44,426 nucleotides of DNA from the NCBI GenBank assembly GCA_905235065.1, contig CAJOJR010000004.1:1-44426 (forward strand), in the 5' to 3' direction. Made by a program: the position numbers and the translations under genes. Shown in pieces: positions 1 through 7,342 of the stretch (positions are counted from its first letter, which is position 1; each line of letters starts with the position of its first letter). The stretch is from an uncultured Bacilli bacterium. Its GTDB lineage: Bacteria > Bacillota_I > Bacilli_A > RF39 > UBA660. The notes under the pieces were generated by a model. That model ran no database searches, was not told the origin of the DNA, and worked only from the letters and a program-made list of their open reading frames with translations.

Positions 1-1
1 C

Positions 2-1222
2 ACATATACATTAACAGTACAATATAAGGAAAGAGGAATAAATCAAAAATATAATAAAGGAGCCTCATTTTATGGGACTTTAAATATAGGAGATGGAACA
101 CCAACAGATGAATCATTATTTGAATATACAGTATCAAATAACAGTGTAACAATAACTGGTTATTATAGAGGGTCTGCAACATATGAAGTTACAGACATGA
201 ATGCATGTTTAGAATATTTTGGAGAAGATAATTGGGATTCTGCTGATCCAGACTTATTATGTGCAGGAGAAATGAACTCTGATGATGAAACAATTGAACA
301 ATATTTAATATCAGAATCTTTGCGATCATCTGAATATGCATTAGCAGGTTTAAGCAATGTTGTTTTAAATAAAACCTCTAGAGATATAATAATACCATCA
401 ACAATTGATGGAAAAACCGTTACAGCAATAGGAACTGGAGCATTAAGATCATATAAATTTACTTCTATAGTCTTACCAGAAACTCTTACAACAATAGGCA
501 ATCAATCGCTTGGGGGAAATTTGTATAAAACAATAGTAATTCCTGAAAATGTTACGACAATTGGAACTTATGCGTTTGCTAATACTAGTACAATTACATC
601 AATTTATTTACCTTCAAGTGTAACTTCTGTGGGACAGTATGCGTTTTATAATATGGGAGGATTAATAACGCTATCATTATCTTCGGGGATGACATTTTTA
701 GATCATGGACTTGCTCAAAGTTCTAAATTAAAAATGATCATGATTCCAGATAACATTACATCAATGGATACATTCGTATTTAATAATAACCGAATAGAAT
801 ATGCTTATATTTCATCTGGGTTGACACAAATACCAGCTTCAACTTTTCAAGTAAATTCTTTAACTTCTGTTGAAATTCCTTCAAATATAACAGTAATTGC
901 TAATAATGCTTTTTACGCTAATCAACTAACTGAGATCACAATTCCATCAACTGTGACTTCAATTGGAGCGAGTGCATTTTATAATAATTATTTAACAGAA
1001 GTAACTATCCCATCAAGTGTTATGACAATTGGAAATCAAGCTTTTTATGGATCCAATGCTGCTTATAGAAATCTTGAGTCAGTAAAGATACAAACAAAGA
1101 CAAGGTCCAGTCAATTTACTTCATATGGAAGTAATATATGGGGATGGAAAAGCGATGTATCATGTATACCTAATAATCCAAATAATACTACTAATGGATG
1201 TATTACTTGGGGTGTAAGTTAA
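2..1222 (+). CDS. BspA-like leucine-rich-repeat surface protein, 5' end outside window
   Basis: The reading frame is open from base 2 without a stop, so the first in-frame ATG (197) is probably internal and the true start lies upstream of the window. From about base 370 there are roughly ten repeats of about 23 residues with the pattern IPssVtsIG..AFynn.Lte, the LRR_5/BspA type found in secreted or surface proteins of host-associated anaerobes, which can mediate adhesion. The part before the repeats is Thr/Ser/Gly-rich (GDGTPTDES, VTITGYYRGS) and looks like an extracellular beta domain. The C-terminus ends in a short Cys-containing tail (SCIPNN, NGCITWGVS) with no LPXTG motif or C-terminal membrane helix, so anchoring must come from the missing N-terminus. 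The partner or ligand is unknown. Confidence 0.85.
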   Translation, partial: TYTLTVQYKERGINQKYNKGASFYGTLNIGDGTPTDESLFEYTVSNNSVTITGYYRGSATYEVTDMNACLEYFGEDNWDSADPDLLCAGEMNSDDETIEQYLISESLRSSEYALAGLSNVVLNKTSRDIIIPSTIDGKTVTAIGTGALRSYKFTSIVLPETLTTIGNQSLGGNLYKTIVIPENVTTIGTYAFANTSTITSIYLPSSVTSVGQYAFYNMGGLITLSLSSGMTFLDHGLAQSSKLKMIMIPDNITSMDTFVFNNNRIEYAYISSGLTQIPASTFQVNSLTSVEIPSNITVIANNAFYANQLTEITIPSTVTSIGASAFYNNYLTEVTIPSSVMTIGNQAFYGSNAAYRNLESVKIQTKTRSSQFTSYGSNIWGWKSDVSCIPNNPNNTTNGCITWGVS

Positions 1223-1228
1223 AAAAAG

Positions 1229-1252
1229 TATTCTTTTAAAGAATATTTTTTT
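1229..1252 (+). terminator. Rho-independent terminator after the BspA-like gene
   Basis: Perfect inverted repeat TATTCTTT / AAAGAATA (1229-1245) followed by a run of T. It starts 7 bases after the stop codon. Confidence 0.85.
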
Positions 1253-1256
1253 ATTG

Positions 1257-1262
1257 TATAAT
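1257..1262 (+). promoter_or_regulatory. Candidate -10 box for lgt
   Basis: TATAAT 25 bases upstream of the chosen lgt ATG, just past the preceding terminator. No good -35 hexamer is visible. Confidence 0.5.
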
Positions 1263-1286
1263 ATATTTATAATGATAGGAGGACTT

Positions 1287-2090
1287 ATGGATCCAATTTT
1301 AATAACAATAGGCAATTTTCAAATAAGATGGTATAGCGTATTAATTGCATTAGGTCTTTTAATTGCGTATATTGGCATAATGTTAGAATCCAAAAGATTT
1401 AATATAGATAAAAACTTTCTTGTTAATGTGATATTTTGGGCAGTATTAATTGGTATTATTGGTGCTAGACTTTATTATGTTATATTTAATATGGATTATT
1501 ATGGTAAACATCTAAATGAAATATATCAAATATGGAAAGGTGGACTTGCAATACACGGTGGATTGCTATTTGGTATTTTGACAATTATAATTTATTGTAA
1601 AAAATATAAATTTAGTTCATTAAGAATACTAGATATGGCAGCACCATTTGTGTTAATGGCTCAAGCCATAGGTAGATGGGGTAATTTTTTTAATAGCGAA
1701 GCTTATGGGAGTATTACCACATATGAAAGATTAAAAGAATTACATATACCAGAATTTGTTATTAAGGGAATGTATATTAATGGGCATTACAATTTACCAA
1801 TGTTTTATTTTGAATCTATATGGTGTATAATAGGAGCAATTTTATTATTAATAATTAGAAGAATCAAAAAAATTAAAAACGGACAAATTGCAGCTTTATA
1901 TATGATGTGGTATTCAATAGGAAGATTTTTCATAGAAAGATATAGAACAGATAGTTTACTTATTGGAAATATAAGAGCAGCTCAAGTTGTAAGTATTGTT
2001 TTATTTATAATAGGTTTAATACTATTTATTGTTCAAGCTACTAAAAAAAGTGAAGATATTTTGTATAATATAACTGAAAAGAATAAATGA
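1287..2090 (+). CDS. lgt: Prolipoprotein diacylglyceryl transferase
   Basis: Membrane enzyme that transfers diacylglycerol from phosphatidylglycerol to the lipobox cysteine of prolipoproteins. The predicted protein has 267 residues and several hydrophobic segments. Family landmarks are intact: RWYSVLIALG near the start, the HGG motif (His90), and GRWGNFFNSEAYG around residues 129-141, which includes the conserved Arg and Asn residues, followed by a late RTDSLLIGNIRAAQ segment. ATG 1287 was chosen because it follows AGGAGG at 1277-1282; earlier in-frame starts at 1254 and 1272 lack a site. The TGA stop overlaps an in-frame ATG of the next reading frame, and trxB follows closely, so the two are probably cotranscribed. 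Confidence 0.95.
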   Translation: MDPILITIGNFQIRWYSVLIALGLLIAYIGIMLESKRFNIDKNFLVNVIFWAVLIGIIGARLYYVIFNMDYYGKHLNEIYQIWKGGLAIHGGLLFGILTIIIYCKKYKFSSLRILDMAAPFVLMAQAIGRWGNFFNSEAYGSITTYERLKELHIPEFVIKGMYINGHYNLPMFYFESIWCIIGAILLLIIRRIKKIKNGQIAALYMMWYSIGRFFIERYRTDSLLIGNIRAAQVVSIVLFIIGLILFIVQATKKSEDILYNITEKNK

Positions 2091-2110
2091 AGTTAGAAAG
2101 GAATGGTTTT

Positions 2111-3007
2111 ATGTATGATGTTATTGTAATTGGTATGGGACCTGCTGGTATGAGTGCAGCCATATATGCAAAGAGAAGTGGACTTAATGTTTTAATGTTA
2201 GAAAAAGAAACACCTGGTGGTATGGTTGCAAAAACTAATGTTGTTAGTAACTATTTAGGTTATGAATCTTTAGGAGGACCAGAACTAGCAACTAAAATGT
2301 TTTTTCACACTCAAGAACAAGAAGTTCCATACAGAATGGAAGAAGTAGAAGATATAATTGTAGAAGATAATAAAAAAATAGTTGTAACAACAGAAGAAGC
2401 ATATGAGGCAAAAGCAATAATAATTTGTGGTGGAAGGCACCCTAAAAAATCAAATCTTGAAAATGAAAGTGATTTTATTGGTAAAGGAGTAAGCTATTGC
2501 GCAATTTGTGATGCACCTTTGTATAAAGATAAAATTGTAGCAGTTTTAGGTGGGGGAAACTCAGCGTTTGAAGAGGGAATTTATTTGGCAGGCTTTGCTA
2601 AAAAAGTTTATATATTAAATAGGAGCGATAGTATTAGAGCAGATATAGTTTTGCAAGAAAAAGCTAAAGAAAAAGGTAATATAGAAGTATTAATAAATAC
2701 AAATGCTAAGAAAATTATAAGTGAAAAAGACGTTGTAAAGTCTATTATTCTTGAAGATGATAATAAACTTGATGTTGATGGAGTATTTGTATATGTTGGA
2801 TATGAACCAACAACTGGTTATTTATCAAAATTGGGTATTCTTACAGAAGATAATTATATTGAAGTAGATAGTGAAATGAGAACAAAAATAAAAGGTATAT
2901 ATGCAGCTGGAGATATAATAAAGAAGAATTTATACCAAATAGTAACAGCAACATCAGAAGGAGCAATAGCTGCTACTACTGCTAAAAGAGATTTAAAAGA
3001 ATTGTAA
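2111..3007 (+). CDS. trxB: Thioredoxin-disulfide reductase-like flavoprotein
   Basis: FAD-dependent reductase of thioredoxin, 298 residues, the usual size. The N-terminal dinucleotide fold GMGPAGMSAAIYA binds FAD; the redox pair is CAIC (Cys130, Cys133); the second nucleotide fold is GGGNSAFEEG; the FAD-closing motif is IYAAGD near the C-terminus. The NADPH 2'-phosphate motif HRRxxxR is degenerate here (NRSDSIR), so cofactor preference may differ from the classic enzyme. ATG 2111 follows GAAAGGA at good spacing; the in-frame ATG at 2087 overlaps the lgt stop and has no site. Likely cotranscribed with lgt. Confidence 0.88.
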   Translation: MYDVIVIGMGPAGMSAAIYAKRSGLNVLMLEKETPGGMVAKTNVVSNYLGYESLGGPELATKMFFHTQEQEVPYRMEEVEDIIVEDNKKIVVTTEEAYEAKAIIICGGRHPKKSNLENESDFIGKGVSYCAICDAPLYKDKIVAVLGGGNSAFEEGIYLAGFAKKVYILNRSDSIRADIVLQEKAKEKGNIEVLINTNAKKIISEKDVVKSIILEDDNKLDVDGVFVYVGYEPTTGYLSKLGILTEDNYIEVDSEMRTKIKGIYAAGDIIKKNLYQIVTATSEGAIAATTAKRDLKEL

Positions 3008-3013
3008 AATTTG

Positions 3014-3022
3014 TGTTATAAT
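3014..3022 (+). promoter_or_regulatory. Extended -10 promoter for rlmB-sigH
   Basis: TGTTATAAT, a perfect extended -10 element, 21 bases before the rlmB ATG and just after the trxB stop. Confidence 0.7.
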
Positions 3023-3043
3023 ATTGAATAAGTTGGAGGAATT

Positions 3044-3742
3044 ATGTTAGTATACGGTAAAAATGTATTAAGAGAATTATTAAATAGTAACATTATAATT
3101 AATAAAGTAATTTTATCTGATAATTTTAATGATAAAGAATTAATAAATTTAATTAGTAAAAAGAAACTAAATCTATTATATGATAGAAAAAATAAATTAG
3201 ATAAGTTATGTAATAATAATTCTCAAGGTGTAATTATTGATATAAAAGATGATTTTTATATTGATTTAAAAGAAATATTAAATGATAAAAATGCTGATTT
3301 TATCGTTATACTTGATCATATAGAAGATCCTCATAATTTTGGAGCAATAATAAGAACTAGTGAATGTGCTGGAGTAAATTACATAATAATTCCTAACAAA
3401 GGAAGTGTTGAGGTGAATTCAACAGTTATGAAAACATCAGCCGGAGCTCTTACAAATACGAAAATATGTGTAGTTGCTAATCTAAATAATACAATAGAAA
3501 TGTTAAAGAAGAATGATTATTGGGTAGTTGGAACAGATGCGAATGGAGAAAATTATACTAAAATTAATTATGAAGGTAAAGTTGCTTTAGTAATCGGAAG
3601 CGAAGGCTATGGACTTAAAGAAATGATTAGAAGAAATTGTGACTTTATAGCTTCAATTCCAATGAAAGGCAAAGTTAATAGTTTAAATGCTTCTGTTGCA
3701 GCTGGTATTGTGATATACGAAGTAATGAAAACAAGGAAGTAA
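3044..3742 (+). CDS. rlmB: 23S rRNA 2'-O-ribose methyltransferase of the RlmB/TrmH family
   Basis: SPOUT-class methyltransferase that in characterised homologues 2'-O-methylates a guanosine of 23S rRNA (G2251 in E. coli numbering). 232 residues. An N-terminal substrate-binding domain (about 1-75) precedes the catalytic domain with the three SpoU motifs: DPHNFGAIIRTSECAG, then VIGSEGYGL, then MKGKVNSLNASVAAGI, which form the knotted SAM pocket. The ATG follows GGAGG. Only 3 bases separate it from the sigma factor gene downstream; rlmB close to sigH is also the Bacillus arrangement, which supports both calls. Confidence 0.92.
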   Translation: MLVYGKNVLRELLNSNIIINKVILSDNFNDKELINLISKKKLNLLYDRKNKLDKLCNNNSQGVIIDIKDDFYIDLKEILNDKNADFIVILDHIEDPHNFGAIIRTSECAGVNYIIIPNKGSVEVNSTVMKTSAGALTNTKICVVANLNNTIEMLKKNDYWVVGTDANGENYTKINYEGKVALVIGSEGYGLKEMIRRNCDFIASIPMKGKVNSLNASVAAGIVIYEVMKTRK

Positions 3743-3745
3743 AGT

Positions 3746-4354
3746 ATGAATTATGATGAAATAAATGACAACGAATTATTATTTTTAGTATCCGAATCAA
3801 ATGAAGAAGCAAGATCTGAACTTGTAAAAAAATATACGGGTATAGTACATAAAATTTCTTATAAATATATTTCATTAGCTGAAACGTTTGGTATAGAAGA
3901 AAAGGACCTTGTACAGGAAGGTCTAATTGGCCTATCAAAAGCAATTGATACATATGATTCAACAAAAAATGTATTATTTTATACATATGTAGCACTATGT
4001 ATTGAATCAAGTATTAAATCTGCCTTAAGAACTGCTAGTAAGAAAAAACATCAGTCATTAAATAGTTCTATTTCATTAGATAAATTATATGAGAGTGATA
4101 TAAATATAAATGAAATACTGAAAGATGAAACTTCTGATCCTAGTGTTCAATTGTTAGATAAAGAAAGCATTAAAGAAATACTTGATGATTCTAAAAAGAA
4201 TTTAACTTCTTTTGAATATGAAGTGTTTAAATTAAAAACAGAGGGATATTCAAATGAAGAAATTGCCAAAAAGACAAATAAAGATAAAAAATCTATTGAA
4301 AATACTATGTTTAGAATTAAGAATAAATTAAAAGAAAAAATAAAAAATAAATAA
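3746..4354 (+). CDS. sigH: RNA polymerase sigma-H-type factor
   Basis: 202-residue sigma-70 family protein. Region 2 holds the core-binding segment EKDLVQEGLIGLSKAIDTYD and the DNA-melting part that continues into LRTASKKKHQSLNSSISLDK, very like Spo0H; region 4 is the helix-turn-helix FKLTEGYSNEEIAKKTN, followed by a basic tail. In Bacillus, sigma-H directs early stationary-phase and sporulation genes. Its place directly after rlmB matches Bacillus synteny, with the intervening yacP gene missing. The start has AAGGAAG about 8 bases upstream, inside the end of rlmB. Assignment to SigH rather than another minor sigma rests on these similarities and on synteny. Confidence 0.85.
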   Translation: MNYDEINDNELLFLVSESNEEARSELVKKYTGIVHKISYKYISLAETFGIEEKDLVQEGLIGLSKAIDTYDSTKNVLFYTYVALCIESSIKSALRTASKKKHQSLNSSISLDKLYESDININEILKDETSDPSVQLLDKESIKEILDDSKKNLTSFEYEVFKLKTEGYSNEEIAKKTNKDKKSIENTMFRIKNKLKEKIKNK

Positions 4355-4374
4355 TTACTTATTTATTTTTTTGT
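4346..4374. terminator. Shared convergent terminator between sigH and mscL
   Basis: AT-only inverted repeat AATAAATAA / TTATTTATT with a 4-base loop that begins the mscL stop. The sigH stop lies in the left arm. T-runs are present on both strands, but the stem is weak. Confidence 0.55.
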
Positions 4375-4747
4375 TTTGTTTAACTAATTCATTTTTGATT
4401 TCAGTAAGAAGAACAACTTCTTCTGAAGGCCCTGCAGGTGCTTCTTCCTTTTTCTCTTTTTTGCGCATTAATTTATTTACAGCTTTAACAACCATAAATA
4501 TTGTAAATGCTACAATTAAGAAATCAACAATGTTTTGAATGAATAGTCCATAAGCTATTTCAGCATCTTTGATTTTAAATGATAAGCTACTAAAATCAAC
4601 ACCACCAATAATCAAACCAATTAAAGGCATTAAAATATTATCAACAAGCGATGTAACAATTTTATTAAAAGCTCCACCTATGATAACTCCAATAGCAAGA
4701 TCTAAAACATTTCCTCTTGAAATAAATTCTTTAAATTCCTTTATCAT
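4355..4747 (-). CDS. mscL: Large-conductance mechanosensitive channel
   Basis: Homopentameric membrane channel that opens under tension and releases solutes during osmotic downshock. 130 residues, typical length. The N-terminal amphipathic helix [13 protein letters not shown] is followed by the TM1 pore segment [18 protein letters not shown], a periplasmic loop, TM2 ([17 protein letters not shown]) and a charged C-terminal bundle. AAAGGA lies about 8 bases upstream on the minus strand. Monocistronic and convergent with sigH. Confidence 0.95.
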   Translation of the reverse strand: MIKEFKEFISRGNVLDLAIGVIIGGAFNKIVTSLVDNILMPLIGLIIGGVDFSSLSFKIKDAEIAYGLFIQNIVDFLIVAFTIFMVVKAVNKLMRKKEKKEEAPAGPSEEVVLLTEIKNELVKQNKKINK

Positions 4748-4825
4748 ATATCTTTCCTTTCAAACTAATAATATCATACTTCAAAAAATAAGTTAATAAA
4801 TATTGAGAAATATATTTAAATTTTA

Positions 4826-4831
4826 TATAAT
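4826..4831 (+). promoter_or_regulatory. Candidate -10 box for the VanY-like gene
   Basis: TATAAT 26 bases before ATG 4858. The -35 region is poor. Confidence 0.45.
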
Positions 4832-4857
4832 ATGCTTAGAAAGATAATGAGGAAAAT

Positions 4858-5799
4858 ATGGTTCAAAAAAAATTGAATAAGAAAAAATTGACTTTAGCAA
4901 TATCAGCATTAATCGGTATTATTGTTATTATGGTGCTAATAATATCACTTATATTTAATATTATAAAAAAACATAGTATAGAATATAAACTAGAAAAAGT
5001 CGGATATAACACTGAAGAAATAGAATATATAAAAACAAATTTTAGTAAAGCAGAACAAGACAAAATATTAAATATGGAATATAGTAGCATTTTGGTTTCT
5101 CTTTATAAAGAAAAGTATTTTAGAAAAGATAGATTGGATGAATATTTAGAATATTATAAAAACAATAAGAGTTTATCTTCTAGTGAGATAGTTGCTAAAA
5201 TTAACACATATACAAATTTAGAACCTTATGAAAAAATTTTTGATGCAGATACATCAAAAAATGAATTAATGTTAGTAAATAAGTATTATAAATTGAATGA
5301 TGATTATAAGCCGGATGTTGAACTAATATCTAGTCAATATTCATATTCTGGTAAATATGCAAGTAAGACTATAATTGAAAGTATTCAAAATTTAATAGAT
5401 GCAGCAAAAGAAGATAATCTAAAATTAATTGTTTCAGCAGGATATAGAAGTTATAAAGATCAAGAAGATATATATGAAAGCTATAAATTGAATAATGGTA
5501 TTAGAGAAGCAGATGAAAATGTTTCAAGACCAGGACATTCTGATTATCAAACTGGGCTTGCAGTTGATATTGAACCATATGCTAAATACATAGAGAATGT
5601 AAACGAAAGCGAAGAGTATCAATGGTTAATTAATAATATGCATAGATTTGGATTTATTCAAAGATTTCCAGAAGGAAAAGAAAGTATTACAGGGTTTAAA
5701 TATAGTGCATGGCATTTAAGATATGTAGGAGTAGAAGCCGCAACATTTATTCATGATAATAATATTACACTTGAAGAATATTATGGATATAAATTTTAG
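4858..5799 (+). CDS. VanY-family (M15B) membrane-anchored peptidase homologue, probably catalytically impaired
   Basis: 313 residues: a short basic N-terminus, one membrane helix (about 12-35), a helical extracellular region, and a C-terminal M15 D-Ala-D-Ala carboxypeptidase fold (about 170-313). The fold is clear from SAGYRSYKDQEDIYE, SRPGHSDYQTGLAVD and AWHLRYVGVEAA. Active family members carry SEHxTGLAxD, where His binds zinc, and EPWH, where Glu is catalytic. Here these read SDYQTGLAVD (Tyr229 in place of His) and SAWH (Ser in place of Glu); Asp236 and His286 remain. The neighbouring His226 might substitute as a ligand. A second VanY at 20509-21588 keeps all of these residues and shares the helical region. 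This copy may bind peptidoglycan stems without cutting. ATG follows TGAGGA. Confidence 0.85.
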   Translation: MVQKKLNKKKLTLAISALIGIIVIMVLIISLIFNIIKKHSIEYKLEKVGYNTEEIEYIKTNFSKAEQDKILNMEYSSILVSLYKEKYFRKDRLDEYLEYYKNNKSLSSSEIVAKINTYTNLEPYEKIFDADTSKNELMLVNKYYKLNDDYKPDVELISSQYSYSGKYASKTIIESIQNLIDAAKEDNLKLIVSAGYRSYKDQEDIYESYKLNNGIREADENVSRPGHSDYQTGLAVDIEPYAKYIENVNESEEYQWLINNMHRFGFIQRFPEGKESITGFKYSAWHLRYVGVEAATFIHDNNITLEEYYGYKF

Positions 5800-5806
5800 A
5801 AAAAGG

Positions 5807-5835
5807 TTGACAAGATTATTGTATTTTGCTAGAAT
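5807..5835 (+). promoter_or_regulatory. Strong promoter of tRNA-Ala
   Basis: Perfect -35 TTGACA (5807-5812), 17-base spacer, -10 TAGAAT (5830-5835) with an upstream TGn, placed 33 bases before the tRNA. It is the most consensus-like promoter in the window. Confidence 0.85.
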
Positions 5836-5868
5836 TAATATGCTTGATTGATTTCAAGTGCCTACCGT

Positions 5869-5945
5869 GGGGAATTAGCTCAGTTGGCTAGAGCATCTGC
5901 CTTGCACGCAGGGGGTCGCGGGTTCAAGTCCCACATTCTCCACCA
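5869..5945 (+). tRNA. tRNA-Ala (anticodon UGC)
   Basis: 77 bases including encoded CCA. The acceptor arms GGGGAAT and ATTCTCC pair with G3-U70, the alanine identity base pair. The anticodon arm is TCTGC / GCAGG with loop CTTGCAC (anticodon TGC). The T arm GCGGG / CCCAC has one C-A mismatch. Confidence 0.97.
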
Positions 5946-5957
5946 AATTAAAAAATA

Positions 5958-5981
5958 AACGACTTTTTATAAGTCGTTTTT
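5958..5981 (+). terminator. Terminator after tRNA-Ala
   Basis: Stem AACGACTT / AAGTCGTT with loop TTTAT, followed by T residues. Confidence 0.85.
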
Positions 5982-6003
5982 GTATATAAGAAAGGAATAT
6001 ATA

Positions 6004-6732
6004 ATGAAGTATTTAATAGAGTTATCATATGATGGATCTAAGTTTTATGGTTTTCAAAAACAAAACACAAAAGAAACTATTCAAGGTAATGTTGAAAGTG
6101 TTTTATCAAAGTTACTAAATGAAAAAATAAAAACAACTGGTGCTTCTAGAACGGATAGAGGAGTTCATGCTTATTGTCAATTTATCTCATTTGAAACAAA
6201 TAAATTAAAAGATACAAATAAATTTATTTATTCATTGAATAGTCTTTTAAATGATTCAATATATGTAAAAAATATTAAAGAAGTAGATAATGATTTTTCA
6301 CCAAGATATGATGTGTTAATGAAAGAATATATTTATAAAATAAATGTAGGAGTTTATAATCCAATAGAGAAAGATTATATTTATCAGTATAATAAACACA
6401 TTAATATTACTTTAATGAAAAAAGCAGTTAAGAAAATAAAAGGTAAACATAATTTTAAAAGTTTTACTTCAGATACTGAAAAAGATGACTATGTAAGAGA
6501 TATTAAAGATATTAAAATTATTAAAAAAGATAATTATATTTATATTTATATAAAAGCTAAAAGCTTTTTAAGATATATGATTAGAAATATAGTTGGACTT
6601 TTAATAGATATAAATGAAAATAAAAAAACTATAAATGATATTGACTATATATTTAAAAGTGAAGATAGGAAAACTTGTGGAAGATGTATAGATGCTTGTG
6701 GACTTTATTTAAATAAAATTTATTACAAATAA
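6004..6732 (+). CDS. truA: tRNA pseudouridine(38-40) synthase
   Basis: Isomerises uridines 38-40 in the tRNA anticodon arm. 242 residues, typical length. The catalytic aspartate lies in GASRTDRGVHA; other landmarks are the N-terminal LIELSYDGSKFYGFQKQ and the C-terminal SFLRYMIRNIVG. ATG 6004 follows AAAGGA at about 8 bases; an in-frame start at 5980 lies in the tRNA terminator and was rejected. Confidence 0.95.
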   Translation: MKYLIELSYDGSKFYGFQKQNTKETIQGNVESVLSKLLNEKIKTTGASRTDRGVHAYCQFISFETNKLKDTNKFIYSLNSLLNDSIYVKNIKEVDNDFSPRYDVLMKEYIYKINVGVYNPIEKDYIYQYNKHINITLMKKAVKKIKGKHNFKSFTSDTEKDDYVRDIKDIKIIKKDNYIYIYIKAKSFLRYMIRNIVGLLIDINENKKTINDIDYIFKSEDRKTCGRCIDACGLYLNKIYYK

Positions 6733-6737
6733 AAAAA

Positions 6738-6759
6738 ACTCCTTTAAGGAGTCTTTTTT
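6738..6759 (+). terminator. Terminator after truA
   Basis: Stem ACTCCTT / AAGGAGT, then C and six T. The A-run on the left could also let it serve the convergent gene at 6785-7207. Confidence 0.85.
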
Positions 6760-6784
6760 ATAAATCTAAAAGATTTAAATAATA

Positions 6785-7207
6785 TTATTTTTTAAGTTTC
6801 TTGTTTATATCAGTAGTATTCTTCCAAAGCATTATTACTATCATAGAAAACTCATAACAAATTCTTAAAAGAATGTTACCACCAATTAGAACTGCTAAGA
6901 ATGATAAGAAATTAGTTCCTATTAATGCAAAAGATCCTAATGTTAAGAATAATGCTCCAAAAATATAAGCTATTTTCAATATTGGTTCAATTAACATTTT
7001 GTTAAATCTTAAAAATTCTTGTAACCATAAAACAAATTTACTTTTAGTTTTTACATCTTTTTTTACAAATAAGAAATAAATAACAAAGCAACCTGCCAAA
7101 GATAAAACTAATGCAATAATAATCCAAATAATAGCTCCTAATCCAGCAGAAGCAGCTTTAGTTGTGCCACCTAATAAATCATTACCATAATTTCCGTAAG
7201 TATACAT
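6785..7207 (-). CDS. Small multi-pass membrane protein, DUF4282-like
   Basis: 140 residues with about three hydrophobic segments: IIWIIIALVLSLAGCFVIYF near residue 27, then a pair from about residue 85. The second half (FNKMLIEPILKIAYIFGAL, then LRICYEFSMIVIMLWK) resembles the DUF4282 pattern of two membrane helices ending in an R-x-x-x-E signature. The function of that family is unknown. The N-terminus is Gly/Tyr-rich (MYTYGNYGNDLLGG). ATG 7207 was chosen because GAAAGGAG lies about 9 bases upstream; an in-frame ATG at 7261 would extend it by 18 residues without a site. Divergent from uvrB. Confidence 0.7.
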   Translation of the reverse strand: MYTYGNYGNDLLGGTTKAASAGLGAIIWIIIALVLSLAGCFVIYFLFVKKDVKTKSKFVLWLQEFLRFNKMLIEPILKIAYIFGALFLTLGSFALIGTNFLSFLAVLIGGNILLRICYEFSMIVIMLWKNTTDINKKLKK

Positions 7208-7232
7208 AATAATATTACTCCTTTCTAAAAAT

Positions 7233-7241
7233 ATAATATCA
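7233..7241 (-). promoter_or_regulatory. Extended -10 promoter for the DUF4282-like gene
   Basis: TGATATTAT on the minus strand, 26 bases upstream of the start. Confidence 0.6.
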
Positions 7242-7312
7242 TATATTTTTAAAATATTCATTACTAAATAATATTTATTTACATCTGTTTTATGAAAAAA
7301 AATTAGTTTTTG

Positions 7313-7321
7313 TGGTATTAT
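7313..7321 (+). promoter_or_regulatory. Extended -10 promoter for uvrB
   Basis: TGGTATTAT 21 bases before the chosen uvrB ATG. Confidence 0.65.
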
Positions 7322-7342
7322 ATATTTGAAAGGAAAATGCTT

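Noticed and set aside
2087-3007. UGA-as-tryptophan code
   Set aside because: Several genes end in TGA at the family-typical C-terminus and all conserved Trp residues are TGG.
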